This document shows positions 42,250-54,929 of a stretch of DNA of 64,000 bases, piece by piece. This DNA is from Certhia americana (lineage: Eukaryota; Chordata; Aves; Passeriformes; Certhiidae): assembly GCA_018697195.1 (NCBI GenBank), contig JAGMWU010000028.1:5284685-5348684 (forward strand). Direction: 5' to 3'. The notes beneath the pieces are model-generated. The model searched no databases. It was not told the origin of the DNA and was given only the letters and a program-made list of their open reading frames with translations. Made by a program: the position numbers and the translations under genes. How positions within the stretch are numbered: position 1 is the first letter of the stretch; every line of letters starts with the position of its first letter.

Positions 42250-43520
42250 CAGGGAGAATTAAGGTAGGACCAGGGATTGCATTGCAGAGCCACATCCTGC
42301 TCTAAAGCCCTGTGTCCTGAGGAGACCTGGAGCACGGACATGAACACAGAATTCCAGAGCTTTGTTTTGGTGTTTTCCTCCCAGGGACTTGCTGAGAATA
42401 ACCCCACTCAGGGTGGTGATGTCTGTCGGGTTTTGGGTACCCAGCCCTGCTCCCTCATGGCCGTGCCCTGTGGTTGCTCCTGCAGGGATGCAGCCCGAGG
42501 AAGCCAAGCGGAGCCCTGGGAAGCTGCTCACATCCACGGGCTTCAGGTGGATCTTTGGCTCTGCTCTGTCTCCGGTCCATCTGCCCCCTGCAAGCTGCTG
42601 CCTTTGCCTTCCAAGCGTTACCTGTGCTCAGAGGAGCCCAAATTTACCTCCTGCTCCCCCACAGACCCTTCCCCCGAGAGGCAGGGGTCTGGTCCAACCC
42701 CACGCTGTGCCTCGGTCTCTCCCCACGCTCGGGAGGAGCAGCAGGGCCCAGAAGGACTCGGCCCATCTGTGCTCCCACCGCGATCCCGGCAGGCAGGCGC
42801 CTTTAAACACTGGAGCCTCCGCTGGAGCCATTTCCATGTCACCACACGGTGACACGGCCAGCAATGACGGGCGAGCTGGGGCCTGCTGGGCAGACACCAA
42901 ACAGGTGGCAGCTCTGGAGGGGGGCCGTCGCATAACCACAGGTGTCCAAAACCACCCGAACACCAGAGACTTCATCCCAGCAAGGGCTCTTGGCTGCCTT
43001 TGGCAAAGGATTCTCCTTGGATAGGGAGAGGGAGGGAAAATGGGGGAGACTCCCCCCAGCCCTGCTCTGGGCTATAACGTCACCGCTGCGTGTGACGTGT
43101 TTGCAGGACAAGTGGCACTTTCTCCAGGAGGGAGAGGCAGGGCTAAGGATGCTCTGAGGAGCCAGACAGTGAGACCAGCACCGAGACCTGTGCCCTTCCC
43201 TGTGTCCCAGGGGGGAGGAACAAGGACACAACCTGCGGCAAAAGACATTTTCCAACCGTTTGCACAAGCAGCCAGGAAGGGAGGCACTGGGCAGAGCCTG
43301 CAGAGTGCCGGGCTCTCACACAGAGAGATGAAGGAGATGGCCCCGGGAGACAGCTCCATGTGCCAGGCAGCTCCAGGCACCTCACACCTCTCTTCCACAC
43401 CTCTAAGGATCATCCTCATCTCCTTTGTCTTCTGGGTGGTGTGTCAGTCTGGCAGCTCTTCCCTGTGACAGGCTTCAGCTGCGGGGGGAGTGGAGCATGC
43501 CATGCCAAGCAGCACATCCT
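42250..43520. other. Noncoding stretch, nothing identified
   Basis: GC-rich DNA with overlapping open frames on both strands and no recognisable protein or repeat. It ends at the CCCTGT microsatellite. Confidence 0.45.
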
Positions 43521-43521
43521 C

Positions 43522-43579
<58 letters not shown>
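43522..43579 (+). repeat. (CCCTGT)n microsatellite
   Basis: About nine and a half uninterrupted hexamer copies. Because the unit is six bases, every frame stays open, which explains the dipeptide-repeat ORFs over it on both strands. Confidence 0.97.
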
Positions 43580-45863
43580 TCAGGGCCTTGCCTGCAGCCC
43601 TGGAGGAGAACAGACCAAATCTTCCCGATGTCTTCCTTCCTCTCCAGCACCTTCCCAAGTGCACAAGTTGGTGTGCTGAGATACTTCACCCCAGGGCACA
43701 GGTGAGAGCCCAGAGAAGGTTCCTGGGATGCCTCAGCTCTGAGGACACATGCTCACCAGAAACTCCAGGACTTTTCCTAGGTATCTGGCCTTCCCACCCC
43801 TGTGATGCACAGGCAGCCCAAAACTGGTTTTGGTTTCTCATCCTGTTCACCCACAGACACTTTTCCACCTCCTCCTAACCAGCTCCAGTGCCTCAGTTTC
43901 CCCACACTTGGGGGGTTCAGGGAGCAGTTTTTCCATACGTAGGGGTGGGTGATTCCCCCACCAATTCCCCATCACATCCCATCTCAGGTGCTCCAGCATG
44001 GATTCATCACGTCTTTGTGTCACCAGGAGAAGAGAAAAATGGCAATTAAAATAAATCAGAGGCTGGCAGCTCCATTTGTCATCTCGAGGGGAACAGTTCC
44101 AGCCTGGATGGGGAAAGAACTCAGGCAGGAGACAATCAATAAGGCCCTTAGGTCTGTAAGGAGACACCCACCAACCTTCAGTCAGGGCCCCAAAGTCAAA
44201 ACCTCTCCTGACTTTGCCGCTGGAACAGTGTTGGACCTGGGGGAGGGAATGTGCAAGTTCAATTCCCTCAAGATCTTGTGTTTCCAAGCCAACAGCCCTG
44301 GGCAAGGTTGTGCTGCTCAAGGAGATCCTTCTCCAGGTGTAAGGGGATCCTCCACCCTATGGAGGAGTTGTGAATAATTCATGGTGCTGGCTGGTGGCAC
44401 AGCTCCTGGCCAGACCTGGGCACTGAGGGCTGCTCTTAAGAGGGGGGTTTAGCCTAGGAATCTCCAAGGAACAAAGGAGTCATCTCATTTTTGGAGGACT
44501 GGGAGCTGGGAAATACTTTGGGACCTCAATCCCAACTGATGCAAAGAGCAGTGTCACTCTGGGCCACCCTGGTGATTCACACCCACCAAGCTTCATCCCC
44601 ATGGTGGCTCCATGCTCTTCATCTTCACCTGCCACTCATGTCTCCTCATGGATGTTGCATTATGGATTGAATTCCATGCTTTTCCATCCCTCTAGGTGAT
44701 CCATCAGCAGGTCACTTCCAGAAGGGCTGGGCTCAGTCCAGCACCTCCTCATCCACTCCCAGGCTCCACAGGGACAAGGACCCAGCCAGGCTGTCCTTGT
44801 CCAGGCAGAGGCACCAGGAAGTTACTCCCAAAGGAGAGCCATGAAGGACAGGGTGGTGTCACCACAAACCTGCCACAGGCAGGCTGGAGGAACCCACAGG
44901 GTCTCCATAGGTTGGGTTCCAGTCCTACCCCATCAGCAGGATGGGAGATCCTGATGGAAAAGGATCTTGTTTTAGAGACCCATAGAGCTCAACATGTGGC
45001 TTTATGCCATGTGGGGACAGTTCACAGGCACGGGAAGGTGGCTGAGCAGCCCTGCAGCCTCCTCCTGCCCTGGGATCTCCGTCATCTCCATCCCATCTCC
45101 ATCCCTCCTTCTTCCCCTCTAAGCTGTGATAAATCCTGTGGGTCTTTATCAAAAACCATTTTGTACATTTGGTTCCTGGAGCTCCTTCAGCCATGGACTA
45201 TGAATTCTTGCTAAATATATATTTAAGGCAGTCGTGGGGATATTTTTAAATGACCCCTGAAGCTATTTCTGCTTAATTTCCCTCACTTTTTCTCTGTGTC
45301 TCTCCCTCATCTTCTCCTTCAGAGAGGACGAGAGCTCATTTTCATCTCTCCTGTCTGAGAGATGGGGTGCCTGACTGGCTGAGGACAAAAAACAGCCCAG
45401 AAAAGAGCAGACAGGACTGAGCAAGAATAGCAACAGGGCTAGCCCAGGGCAGAGTGCGGCGGGGTCCAGCCCCCCTCTGGCTTCAGGGTGCTGCTAACCA
45501 CCAGGTAAGAGCACTCAGGGTGGAATATTCCCCCCTGCAGCCTTGCCTAGGCATCAAACAGGGCTTTCAGAACCTCTGTAATCTTATATTAGATTAAACC
45601 TACACAGTCAGGATGAAATCTACTCCTGATGCTTGGGACCAGCCCCTGCTCAAAGGCAGAGGCACATCCCAGCCTGCCGTGAGAAAACAGCGAGTCCAGC
45701 CATAGCCCCAAACCCAATTTATTTTCCACCTTGGGCCAAGCTCTTTCTCTGCTTTACATCTCAATTTTCTCATCTGACACCTGTGGAAAATCACCCGTTC
45801 CTGGAGCTAATAATGCCCCGCAGATGGAAGAGGTTATTTTCCAAAGCAGCCCTCGGGGGGAGG

Positions 45864-45865
<2 letters not shown>
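43580..45865. other. Noncoding stretch, nothing identified
   Basis: No recognisable exons. An AT-rich unique stretch at about 45195-45320 (ctaaatatatatttaaggca onward) could be conserved noncoding DNA; the rest is featureless. Confidence 0.4.
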
Positions 45866-45866
<1 letters not shown>

Positions 45867-45907
<41 letters not shown>

Positions 45908-45918
45908 TGTGCACACAT
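45867..45918 (+). repeat. (GT)n microsatellite
   Basis: About 17 GT dinucleotides, one AT interruption, four more GT, then gcacac. Likely polymorphic. Confidence 0.97.
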
Positions 45919-45919
45919 G

Positions 45920-47690
45920 GGTTAGTGCACTGAAACACTGCCAGGGGAGAAATACAAACCACTGCAAAACCCCAGGCTGGTGCTGAAAAAACAAATGAAA
46001 CCTGTTTAACCCTTTCATCTCCGCCCAGTCTCCTGCCCCTGCTGATGTCCTTGAGAAACCTTCATTCATCTCGAGCCATTGGCTCTTTCATTTTCCCCGC
46101 AGGCGTGATTCGCCCTTCCAGCCCTGCCCCTCACCCTTCCCGTCCATTCCTTTCGCGGGTGATTAATTCCCAGCCCTTCATTTCACCCACCACAGCCGCC
46201 TCCCCCTCATGCTGACCCTTTTGGTTTGGGCATTTCTCAGGTGTCCGTGGGGATTTTGGCTGCCTCCTTTGGACAGAAGGATAGAATCCTGGGAGAAGCA
46301 GGATTACCTGCTGGCTTCCAGCAGGAAAGGGGGAATGCTCCTTTGTTCCTGGTTTCTTCACCACGGCTTTCCATCTCTACCTCCCCCCAAATTTCCTTAC
46401 CTGCAACTCACCTTCAGCCTTTTTTTTTGCACTTCCCTGGCTGCTCAGGCATCTCCAAACCTTGTGAGTTTTGAGCTCACAAAGAGTGTAAACCAGAAAA
46501 TGGGGATCCCACTGAGGGAATAGAGGCCCACCCTCCCAGGGAGCTCCCCCAGCCCCTGTGCCCAGGGCAGGATTTTAACCTGCACCTGCATCGTGAAGGT
46601 TTCACTGGTGAGGTTTATGCACCAGAGTCCAGCCTGGATTTCCATTAAAGCCCCTCCAAATTTTCCTACAGGCAGGTGGAGTAGCACAGGTGCAGGAGCA
46701 AATCCAAGGCCTGAAGATACTCAGAGCTTCTATTTTTCTTCAAATCTCTCCAAAATGCTGTAAGAGACCCTGGCTGCTCTTTTTTGGTGCAAAACGACCC
46801 CAAAGTAAAGGCTGCCAACCATCGGGTTCTAATCACGGTAACCACCACTGACACACTCAGAGCATTCCCAGCAGACCAAACTGGGTGAACTGGTGCAGTC
46901 TCTTCCTCCCTGGGCTCTGCCTGCATGCTCAGCATTTGGCACTGAGGTAGATTCTCACACCTCAGTCAAATGCAGGCTGGAGCTGCTGGAAGGGTTTGGC
47001 TGTTGTTGGAAAAAGATCTCCCCAAATCCTGGCTGGGAGATGGGACAGAAGAGCTGAGGATAGGAAACTGTGGCTCACTGTAAAGCTTCTCAGCTGGGAT
47101 CCTTTGAAAGTCCTGTTGCACATTCAGTCCTGGAGAGTCTCCATCAACTCCTCTATCTGTATGTGAGCACAAATCATCCTGGGTGGATCCAGGGTCCTGA
47201 TCTGTCAGGAGCTCGGCAGCATCCATGAGCTTCAGGCTGGCAAATGGAGGTACAGATGGGGTGAGATGCTCCGAAATGCCCCTCAGAGGGGGAGCCTGAC
47301 CCCAGGAGACACCCAGGACATGGAGAGGAGACGCTACAGCTTCAGAAAACATTTTATCAGGTGAATGTCAAGTGCCACAACCTGGACACTGGATCTAACC
47401 CTTCCCTCCTGTGGCCAGGTCGGTCACTGGGACTGCCCCCAGTGAACCCTTGGAGCAGCCAGCCCGGCTGCCAAGAGCTCTGGGAAGGTGGATTGCTTCC
47501 AGATGCTCTTGGGGGAGGTCCAGGACACCCAGAGCTGCTGCAAGCCAGAGCTGGGCATGTGGCCCGGAGCAGAGCCAAGTCATAGCTCCTGCCATGCTCA
47601 GAGCAGTGTGGGTGTGAGAGATGGAGTGACAGAGAGGCCAAGGGAGGAAAACAGGGAAATTACCTCGGTCACTATTTATAGCATCACTGG
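45920..47690. other. Noncoding stretch, nothing identified
   Basis: No recognisable exon or repeat. A CCAAT-type word (gagccattggctc) near 46075 stands alone. Confidence 0.4.
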
Positions 47691-47749
47691 CCAGGTCAGG
47701 CCAGGGATTGTCCTGCTCTGCTCCAGTCCTGGGGCACTTTAGGGTGGCA

Positions 47750-48215
47750 CAGTATAAAAAAAGATGTGAAACCATTGCAGGGCATCCAATGGAGGCCACG
47801 AGGATGGGGAATGGAGGGGCCTAATGAGGAGGGGCTGAGGGGTCTTGATCTGTTCAGCCTGGAGGAGACGAGGGAAGACCTCACTGGTGTCTTCAACATC
47901 CTCCCAAGGGGCAGCAGAGGGGCTGCCCCATCTCTGCTCCCTGTGACAGGGACAGGACCCAGGGAACAGCTGGAGCTGTGCCAGGGGAAGGTCAGGCTGG
48001 GTATCAGGGAAAGGTTCTTCTCCCAGAGGGTGCTGGGCACTGCCCAGGCTCCCCAGGGAATGGGCACGGCCCCAAGGCTGCCAGAGCTCCAGAAGAGTTT
48101 GGACAATGCTCCCAGGGATGCACAGGATGGGATTTTGTATTGTCCTGTGTAGGGCCAGGAGCTGGACTCAGTGATCCTTGTGGGTCCTTCCCACTCAGAA
48201 TATTCTGTGATCCTC
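47750..48215 (+). mobile_element. CR1 LINE 3' end, second subfamily
   Basis: Carries 'ctgttcagcctggaggagac', 'ggtcaggctgggtatcaggg', 'aaggttcttctcccagaggg', 'ctccagaagagtttggacaa' and 'gtgatccttgtgggtccttc', ending in 'agaatattctgtgatcc'. Same subfamily as the copy at about 8.8-9.05 kb. Confidence 0.88.
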
Positions 48216-48849
48216 TCTCCCCACTTTTATCCCAGGCAAACTGGGTCTCCTTTGCATGTCAGTGGGACCGGCGTGCTCAGAGCCACAGTGACATTGCACA
48301 GCTGGACAGAGGTGCTCTCCAAGGGCACTGGGAGACCTGGGGACACAGACACCGCTGGGACACTGAAGTGAGCAAGTTCTTCTCCCTTGAGGACCAGCAT
48401 CCATCCCTTCCCTGGTTTCCCAGGGAAGTTTTACCAGCACCCAGAGGCACTTTGGAGCCCTGAATGCCCCCTATACCCCCTGCTGCTTTTTCTTCTCACC
48501 CACCTCTCCCACTCCAGTTTTTCCCCCCAGAACTGATGGTCTCCCATGGCACACCGTGGCCTCCCAGCCCTTCCCTCTCAGTGCTGCTGTTCCTACTAAG
48601 GGTGCTGGTGGCACGGTGAGCTGTGTCCAACCACCCAGTGTGTCCCTGGCACAGCCTGCACAGAGACCTCACAGCTCACCTCAGTGCTGAGCAGTCAGTG
48701 AGGAGTTGGCAATGAGCAGTGACAGCCCCGTGCCCTCCCCAGGCCAACGGCTCAGTGGGACAGGCTGGGTTTGGGGGATTGGGTTTGGGGGCTGCTGCAC
48801 CATCGGGGGCTGCACTGATGCAGAGGTGGCAGTTGGGTATGTTGCTAAA

Positions 48850-49258
48850 TGTGACACCGGCTGAGAGAGCTGGGAATGTTCAGCCTGGAGAGGAGAAGGG
48901 TGTGTGGAGACCTCACAGCACCTTCCAGGATCTGAAGAGGCTACAGAGAAGCTGGAGATGGACCCCTCATCAGGAACTGGAGGGACATGACAAAGGAGAA
49001 TGGGCTCAGACTGCCAGAGGGCAGGGATAGATGGGATATTGGGCAGGAATTGTTCCCTGGGAGGGTGGGCAGGCCCTGGCAGGGTGCCCAGAGCAGCTGT
49101 GGCTGACCCTGGATCCCTGGCAGTGTCCAAGGCCAGATTGGATGTGGCTGGGAGCAGCCTGGGATACTGAAGGTGTCCCTGTCATGGCAGGGGATGGAAC
49201 TGGATGGGCTTTAAGGTCTCTTCCAACCCAAACCATCCCAGGAGTCCCTGACACTGGC
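48850..49258 (+). mobile_element. CR1 LINE 3' end
   Basis: 'gagctgggaatgttcagcct', 'gatgggatattgggcaggaa', 'gtgggcaggccctggcaggg', 'gggctttaaggtctcttcca', ending in 'aaaccatcccaggagtc'. Confidence 0.9.
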
Positions 49259-49899
49259 ACAGGTGACCATGCAGCGTGACGGGGGCAGAGGGAATTTGGT
49301 GAAGCTCAGCCAGGGGCTGGCAGCCCACGCTGAGGGGACTTGACTGGGACCCCCAGCAGGGTCTGGATGAGGCTCTGAGCTGCCCAAAGAGAAGAGAGAC
49401 CCCCTCCATGGGTGCCCACCCAGGGCAGGCTAAAGAAATCCCTGGAGAACCGGGAAGCTAAACAACAGGGCGATAGGCAGAAATGAAACAAAATCCCATC
49501 CTGGGCTAATCCAGGTCCTGCTCCAGCCTCAGGCTGCCGTTCCCCATGGCTGCTCCAGCCCCTCTGTCCTCCCCTCCTTTCTCTGAGCTGCAGCATCGTG
49601 GTGAGAGCTCTGCTCACTTGATCTGGCACTGCTGGCCGGGAAAGGACTCCCAAGGACACCAGACAAGGAAGGGCACACCACGCTCAGCTTGATTAGATGG
49701 ATTTGAGACCAGCTCCAAATCCTCCTCCAAGGCCAGTGGAGCAGGGCTGTGATCTTCCCAGGTGACTGACTCCAGTTTCCTCGGGATACCAAAGGGGAGA
49801 TCACACCCATCTCCATGGCATTCACATTTTCCTCAGGGCCATGGCCAGGGGTGCAGCCCTCCAGCATTCTCCCTCCCCTCTGGTGACAGGTTCCCGCAG

Positions 49900-50000
49900 G
49901 GAGAGGAGCAGCAGCTGAGATAATTTACCATTTAATGTGACCAGATGGCTTAATTTAAACCAAATCAGAGGGGAGAGAAGCCCGTCTGAATGTCTCCAGG
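49900..50000. other. AT-rich unique block, candidate conserved noncoding element
   Basis: Contains 'gagataatttaccatttaat', an E-box-like cagatg and 'gcttaatttaaacc' in a short dense cluster between GC-rich flanks. Texture only. Confidence 0.2.
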
Positions 50001-50509
50001 AGTTCAGCCTGTCCTCCTGCTTCTCCCTCTCCCTGCATTGCCTTTCTCCAGCAGCAGGGAAGGTCCAGCAGGACCTGCTGCAGGGCTGGATCCAGCCCCA
50101 AAGCTCCTCAGGTCCTTACATCCTTTCTCCTCCCCAAAAGGGAGGAAAAATATATCCAAGTGTAGCAAAAATTTCAGCCTCCCCCAAAGCCCTTAGCACA
50201 GAGTTTTGGTCAACAGAAGCCCTTGAGATTGTCACTTTGGGGGTCCTGCTGACTGTGACAGGTACTGGTGTGGTTGGAGGTGGTGCCATTGTCACTCAGT
50301 GGTGCAGGGGCAGAGTTGTCAGTGGTGGGGAGGGGCCAGGGTGGGCAGAAGCCTCGGAGGTGGGCACAGGGAGCAGAAGCATGGAGACCAGCGGGACTGT
50401 GGCTGAATCCATCCTGCTCCTGTCCTGCTCCTCGGGGACATCCCAGCAGCCATGGTGCCCACGAATCCCTTCCTAAACTGCCCTCCAAGTCGTGCTGCCC
50501 CACCCTCAT

Positions 50510-50790
50510 CACATTGCCAGGTGCTACAGAACTACAGAAGGGTGGGGAGGCTGGTCAGGCTTGGGGGACCCCTCTGGAGATCACCAGTCCAACCCTGCTG
50601 CCAAGGCAGAGTCACCTGGACACAGGAACACCCAGGTGACCTTGGAACGTCTCCAGTGAGAGGCTCCACAGCTTCCTGGGCAGTCTGTTCCAGTGCCCAC
50701 CTCGAGCTCTTCCCCATCTCAGGGCTTTTCCTGGCTCTTTTCTTCCACCCAGAACAAAATCCCACTCCAGCTTTGGCCACATGGGTCCCA
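50510..50790 (-). mobile_element. CR1-like LINE fragment, minus orientation
   Basis: Matches the pattern of an internal or older CR1 3' segment: 'gagatcaccagtccaaccct', 'gctgccaaggcagagtcacc', 'tggaacgtctccagtgagag' and 'gcttcctgggcagtctgttc'. Confidence 0.7.
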
Positions 50791-51199
50791 TTTTCTGCCC
50801 TTCACGCCCCTCACACCATGAGATCCTGCCCAGACTGGAGCTTTTAGTGCTAAAAATCAGCTTCCTCTTGGTCAGCAGGGGTGGAGGAGGCAGATCTGAG
50901 CCCAGACCATCCCCAGGGCACAGTGTGAAAGTGGAGGATGATTGGAGAAAGGAATGATCAGGAGTTCAGCGCTGCGATTTCCTACCCTGGCATTACCCCA
51001 GCATGGCACCCTGTGCCCTCAAGGAGAGCCAGGCAGCCAGCCCTCTTCCTGGCAGGCATCAGAGGAGCCAACACAGCTCCTTGAGCTGCCAACCTCCACC
51101 ATCCCCACCTGCACGAGTTTCCCCCCCCCGAGATGGGGGGAAACACCTCCAAACAGCCGTGCCGACCCCCCTAATTTCCAGAACAAACACACCAGGCTC

Positions 51200-51560
51200 T
51201 TCTCTGTTAAGAGAGGTTGATTTTCCTCTAATTACCCACATAACAAATCCATCCTGGTTATGCAGAGCTTTCATAACAGGTTGCATGGCCGTAGGTGATT
51301 GCTTTAAAAAGCTCCCCACCCATGGAGCTGTGCTCGCCGAGCCTGTTCCCTTTGCAGTAATAAACGCTAATAATAAGGCTCAGCACCACGCAGCATTTTA
51401 TGGCCTGTCTAATGCAGGAAGTCAAAGTTACTGAACACAATGGGCTCTTCTAGCCACAAAAATGAGCAGAATCCAAGGAAAAAGCCAAAGCAGCCTTTTG
51501 GAAGCGGCAGAGCGCGCCAGCAGCCTTGATTTGGGCTATCAAAGCTGAATCTGGGAGTTA
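51200..51560. other. Long unique AT-rich block, candidate conserved noncoding element
   Basis: About 360 bases free of repeats, with dense A/T-rich factor-like words (ctctaattaccc, gcagtaataaacgctaataa, gcagcattttatggcctg) between GC-rich flanks, followed by a small CpG-rich patch (about 51560-51830). This is the largest such block right of RBM15. Confidence 0.3.
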
Positions 51561-52994
51561 AATGATGCGCCCGAGGCTAGAAAGGGCATCGGTGGCAGGA
51601 CCCGGGGCTGGCGATCTCCTCCTCTCCCACCCGTGCCCACGAGTCTGCACAGAAGATGATTCTCATCCCCTCGCAGCAATTTTCTCCCCCATTAGAGTAA
51701 TTATCCCCCCCAGGCCAGCAGATCTCGCTCGTTCCCTGCCCGATGCGCTCGCCCGGGGGTCTCGGCAGCTGCTCGGTGCCGGGTCAGCACAAAGCAGCGG
51801 CTCGGGGCGGTGATCGGCGGCACTAGCGCCAGCCAGGATGTGCTGAGCCGAATTTCAATCAGGCCAGGCAAAACCCAGGCATCTGCATCCTTTCCACAGG
51901 GGAAAGGAATCTGGAGGGAGAAAGCCGGACAATGTTTCTTTACGCGTCTTGGGAAGAGTTTGATCCCTTGGAAATGCAGCAGCAGAGGGGTGTTGAGGTG
52001 GACAGGGTGGCAGCCGTGGTGGGGAGGGCAGCTCCGGAGATGATTTTGTCCTGCAGGCTGAAAACGTGGAGGGAAAAAGCAGCAATGAAATGTGGGGAGA
52101 GGAGCCAGGAGTAAAGGCTGGGGCTCACAAAGGATGGAGCTCACAAAGGAGGGGACTCACTAAGAAAATTCTGTTTTTCTCCCTCCTGGTGAGGCTTTGA
52201 GGACGGGCACAAACCATGACCACCAGAAACAAGAGCCCTTCCCTCAACAGCAGCTCCCTGCCCAGTGTGGAAGTTGAGGATCCCTTGTTGCACATCTTTT
52301 GGGATCAGCTGGCAGCAAGGAGGGACTCAAGCGCCTCGGGAGTTATCCCGATTTCCTCCTCGCTCCTGCCCGTCGCCCTCGGGGCGGTTCCGGCTCTGCA
52401 GCACAGACAACGGGATTAGCATCGATCGGCCGGGAGCAGCATCCTGGCACGGGCTGCTCACGCTGAGCTCCCACCGCCCCTCCCTGCCCACATCTCTCCC
52501 TGCAGCCAGCAGCAGAGCTTTCTGCAGAGTGTCTCGGCCCCGTTCTGCCCCCAAAGTTGTCCGTCGGAGGGGACAAAAGCTGTTCCTGACCCAAATAAAC
52601 CATGACCCAAACAGGCGGTGCAGATTTGAGGGCTGATCCCCTCCGTGCATCACCTCCTCCCGCTGGTTTGGTGTTTTGGCTACAGCTGTTTTAGGACAAC
52701 GGCCATCCCAACCAGCAGCTGCTTTCTTACACACGAGAGAGAGGAAAACGTCCCTGTTTAATCCCCAAATGCCTCTCTGGCTCCAGTAACAGCAGTCTGT
52801 GCAGTTTCAGAAGAAAAGGAGGAGAGAGGCTGAAGATGAAAAGAAAACAATTCCATGCTGCATTTTGGGGTGGGGAGATCCCAGCAGCCCAAGAAACTCC
52901 TGCATTTAAATTCCTTTTCCCAGGAGCTGGGTCCCCGTTGTGGTGCCTGGGGGCTGATGAGGAGGGGAAGGAGCAGCACGGCCAAGGCTGTGTT

Positions 52995-53115
52995 TGGAAT
53001 CATGGAGTCCTGGAATGGTTTTGGAGGGAAGGGACCTAAAGCCCATCTCGTTCCAACCCCCTGCCACAGGGAGGGCCACTTTGCACTAGACCAGGCTGCT
53101 CCAAGCCTGGTCATT
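52995..53115 (-). mobile_element. CR1 LINE fragment, minus orientation
   Basis: 'tggagtcctggaatggtttt', 'gggacctaaagcccatctcg', 'ccacagggagggccactttg' and 'caggctgctccaagcctggt' in reverse CR1 order. Confidence 0.75.
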
Positions 53116-54289
53116 GCCAGCAATTTCAAAGAGGTGCTGAGGAACAAAAGCCCTTGAACATTTTTAATGATGGATGTTCCCTGTCGGCTCCACACTGAAC
53201 AAGGAGCCTTTAAAGTCGGGCTCCCTTTGATTAGACAATAGACCCAGGGAGAAAGAAGTGCTTCTCCTCCTCCTTATCTATCATCTGCCCTCCGCCAAAC
53301 CCATCCTGACCCAAAAAGGCTAAATCTAGAAGCAAAAGCCCAAGAATTCCAAGCAAGGGGCACTAGGGGCTGCCCGAGACTGGAGCAGCAGCCCCACAAA
53401 CAGGAACTTTTAATCAACAGCAACCCCTGAAGAGTTTCAGCAGAGAATGGGGGACATCAAGGGGGTTCCTCACCATCTATCCCCAATTTATCCCTATCAT
53501 TTTCTGGGATACAGGAGCTCATTCTGCTGCACAGAGCCAACACAAACCCCCTATCACAGCCACAGCCAAGACCACAGAGAACTTGCCCCTTCCCTACTCC
53601 TCCTTAATCCCTTCCAAAGTGCTGCTCCAGATGAGTTGTTTAAGAGTCCCAGCCTCTTAAAATGCCATCTCTCCTCACAAATCCCAGCCCTGCCAAGCTC
53701 TTCAGCCCACACTGGCTTTCAACATACCTGACTGGCTCCAAGGACACTTAAAGCAGTGACGGGAATGTGACGTCCTTCTCTGAGAGGGACAACACTTGGG
53801 AAGCACGAAGAGCCCCCAGCTGCAGCTGACTCCCAATTATTCTGCTCCAAAACTGCTCTGTGGTATTTTTTGAGTTGTTAACATCCCATTAAAAGTGTCC
53901 CGTTGAGCAGAGCTGGCTGGCAGGGAGCAGGGAGGGTGCATGCCTGGAAGGAACCGCAGCTCTCCCATTATGGTAAGTTTTCCAAAACCCACTAGTTGTG
54001 TCCCTAAATAGTTTCCTTCCATGAACAGTGAGATGGTGTCAGCTGCCTTTTTTAAATGAACTGCAGAAAACAACAAAAGAGCTGCAAGTGGCAGCTATAA
54101 ATGCAAAGCAGGGGCTGGAGGGGGTTGGAGTCCCTTGGAGAGGGGCTGGGGGAGGGCCACAGGGAAAGTGGAAATGCATTCAAAGGGGGAAGTGCTGGGC
54201 TGACCCTGCAAGGAGCTGCTGCAGCCTGGAAAAGCTGCTTGGTCACCACTGACCTTCCCTATGCTGCCAGTTTGGGAGGTGAGGGTCTC

Positions 54290-54455
54290 TCTTCCAGCTG
54301 GAACCAGCCATCCATCCCTGGAAGTGTTCATGGCCCCACTGGATGGGGCTTGGAGCCACCTGGGCTAGTGGAAGGTGTCCCTGCCCATGGCAGGAGATGG
54401 AATGGGATGATCTTTGGGGTCCCCTTCAACCCAAAGTGTTCCATGATCCACAGTG
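54290..54455 (+). mobile_element. CR1 LINE 3' fragment
   Basis: 'ggatggggcttggagccacc', 'tagtggaaggtgtccctgcc', 'gatctttggggtccccttca', ending in 'aaagtgttccatgatcc'. Confidence 0.8.
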
Positions 54456-54624
54456 AAAGCTGGTCCTAGGACTTCTCCCCTCTTCCCCTGCCCATATCTC
54501 CTGCACCCTCCATGCTCAAGTGCTCTACTGCAAAATGCTTCCCACCAGGACTTCAATACATTGGGTTTGTCACCTATCTCTGCCCACCCTGCCTGGCCAT
54601 CCCTGCTTCCCATCAGTGCTGAGA

Positions 54625-54690
54625 ATCACACAATCATTTAGGTCAGAAAACGTCTCTAAGAACATCCAGCCTTTGAATGAAGCTGCAAAA
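54625..54690 (-). mobile_element. Short CR1-like fragment, minus orientation
   Basis: 'aatcacacaatcatttaggt' followed by 'cagaaaacgtctctaagaac' and 'atccagcc' follows the opening of reverse-oriented CR1 tails of an older subfamily. Confidence 0.5.
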
Positions 54691-54774
54691 ATCTTCCTTT
54701 CTCCAGGAAGAGCCACGGAGAATTCAGCCATGCTACTGAAATAAGTCAGTGGCTATCTGGAGTGCTGCAGTTTG

Positions 54775-54925
54775 GTTTGGGGGTTGGTTGGTGGGTTGGT
54801 NNNNNNNNNNNNNNNNNNNNNNNNNNNNNNNNNNNNNNNNNNNNNNNNNNNNNNNNNNNNNNNNNNNNNNNNNNNNNNNNNNNNNNNNNNNNNNNNNNNN
54901 TTGGTGGGTTGGTTGGTTTCCCTTC
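54775..54925. repeat. GGTT/GGTTG tandem repeat containing a 100-N assembly gap
   Basis: Text such as 'ggttggttggtgggttggt' runs into exactly 100 N (54801-54900) and 'ttggtgggttggttggttt' leaves it. The same repeat on both sides means the gap lies inside the array, whose true length is unknown. A round 100 usually marks a gap of unspecified size. Confidence 0.95.
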
Positions 54926-54929
54926 AGGC

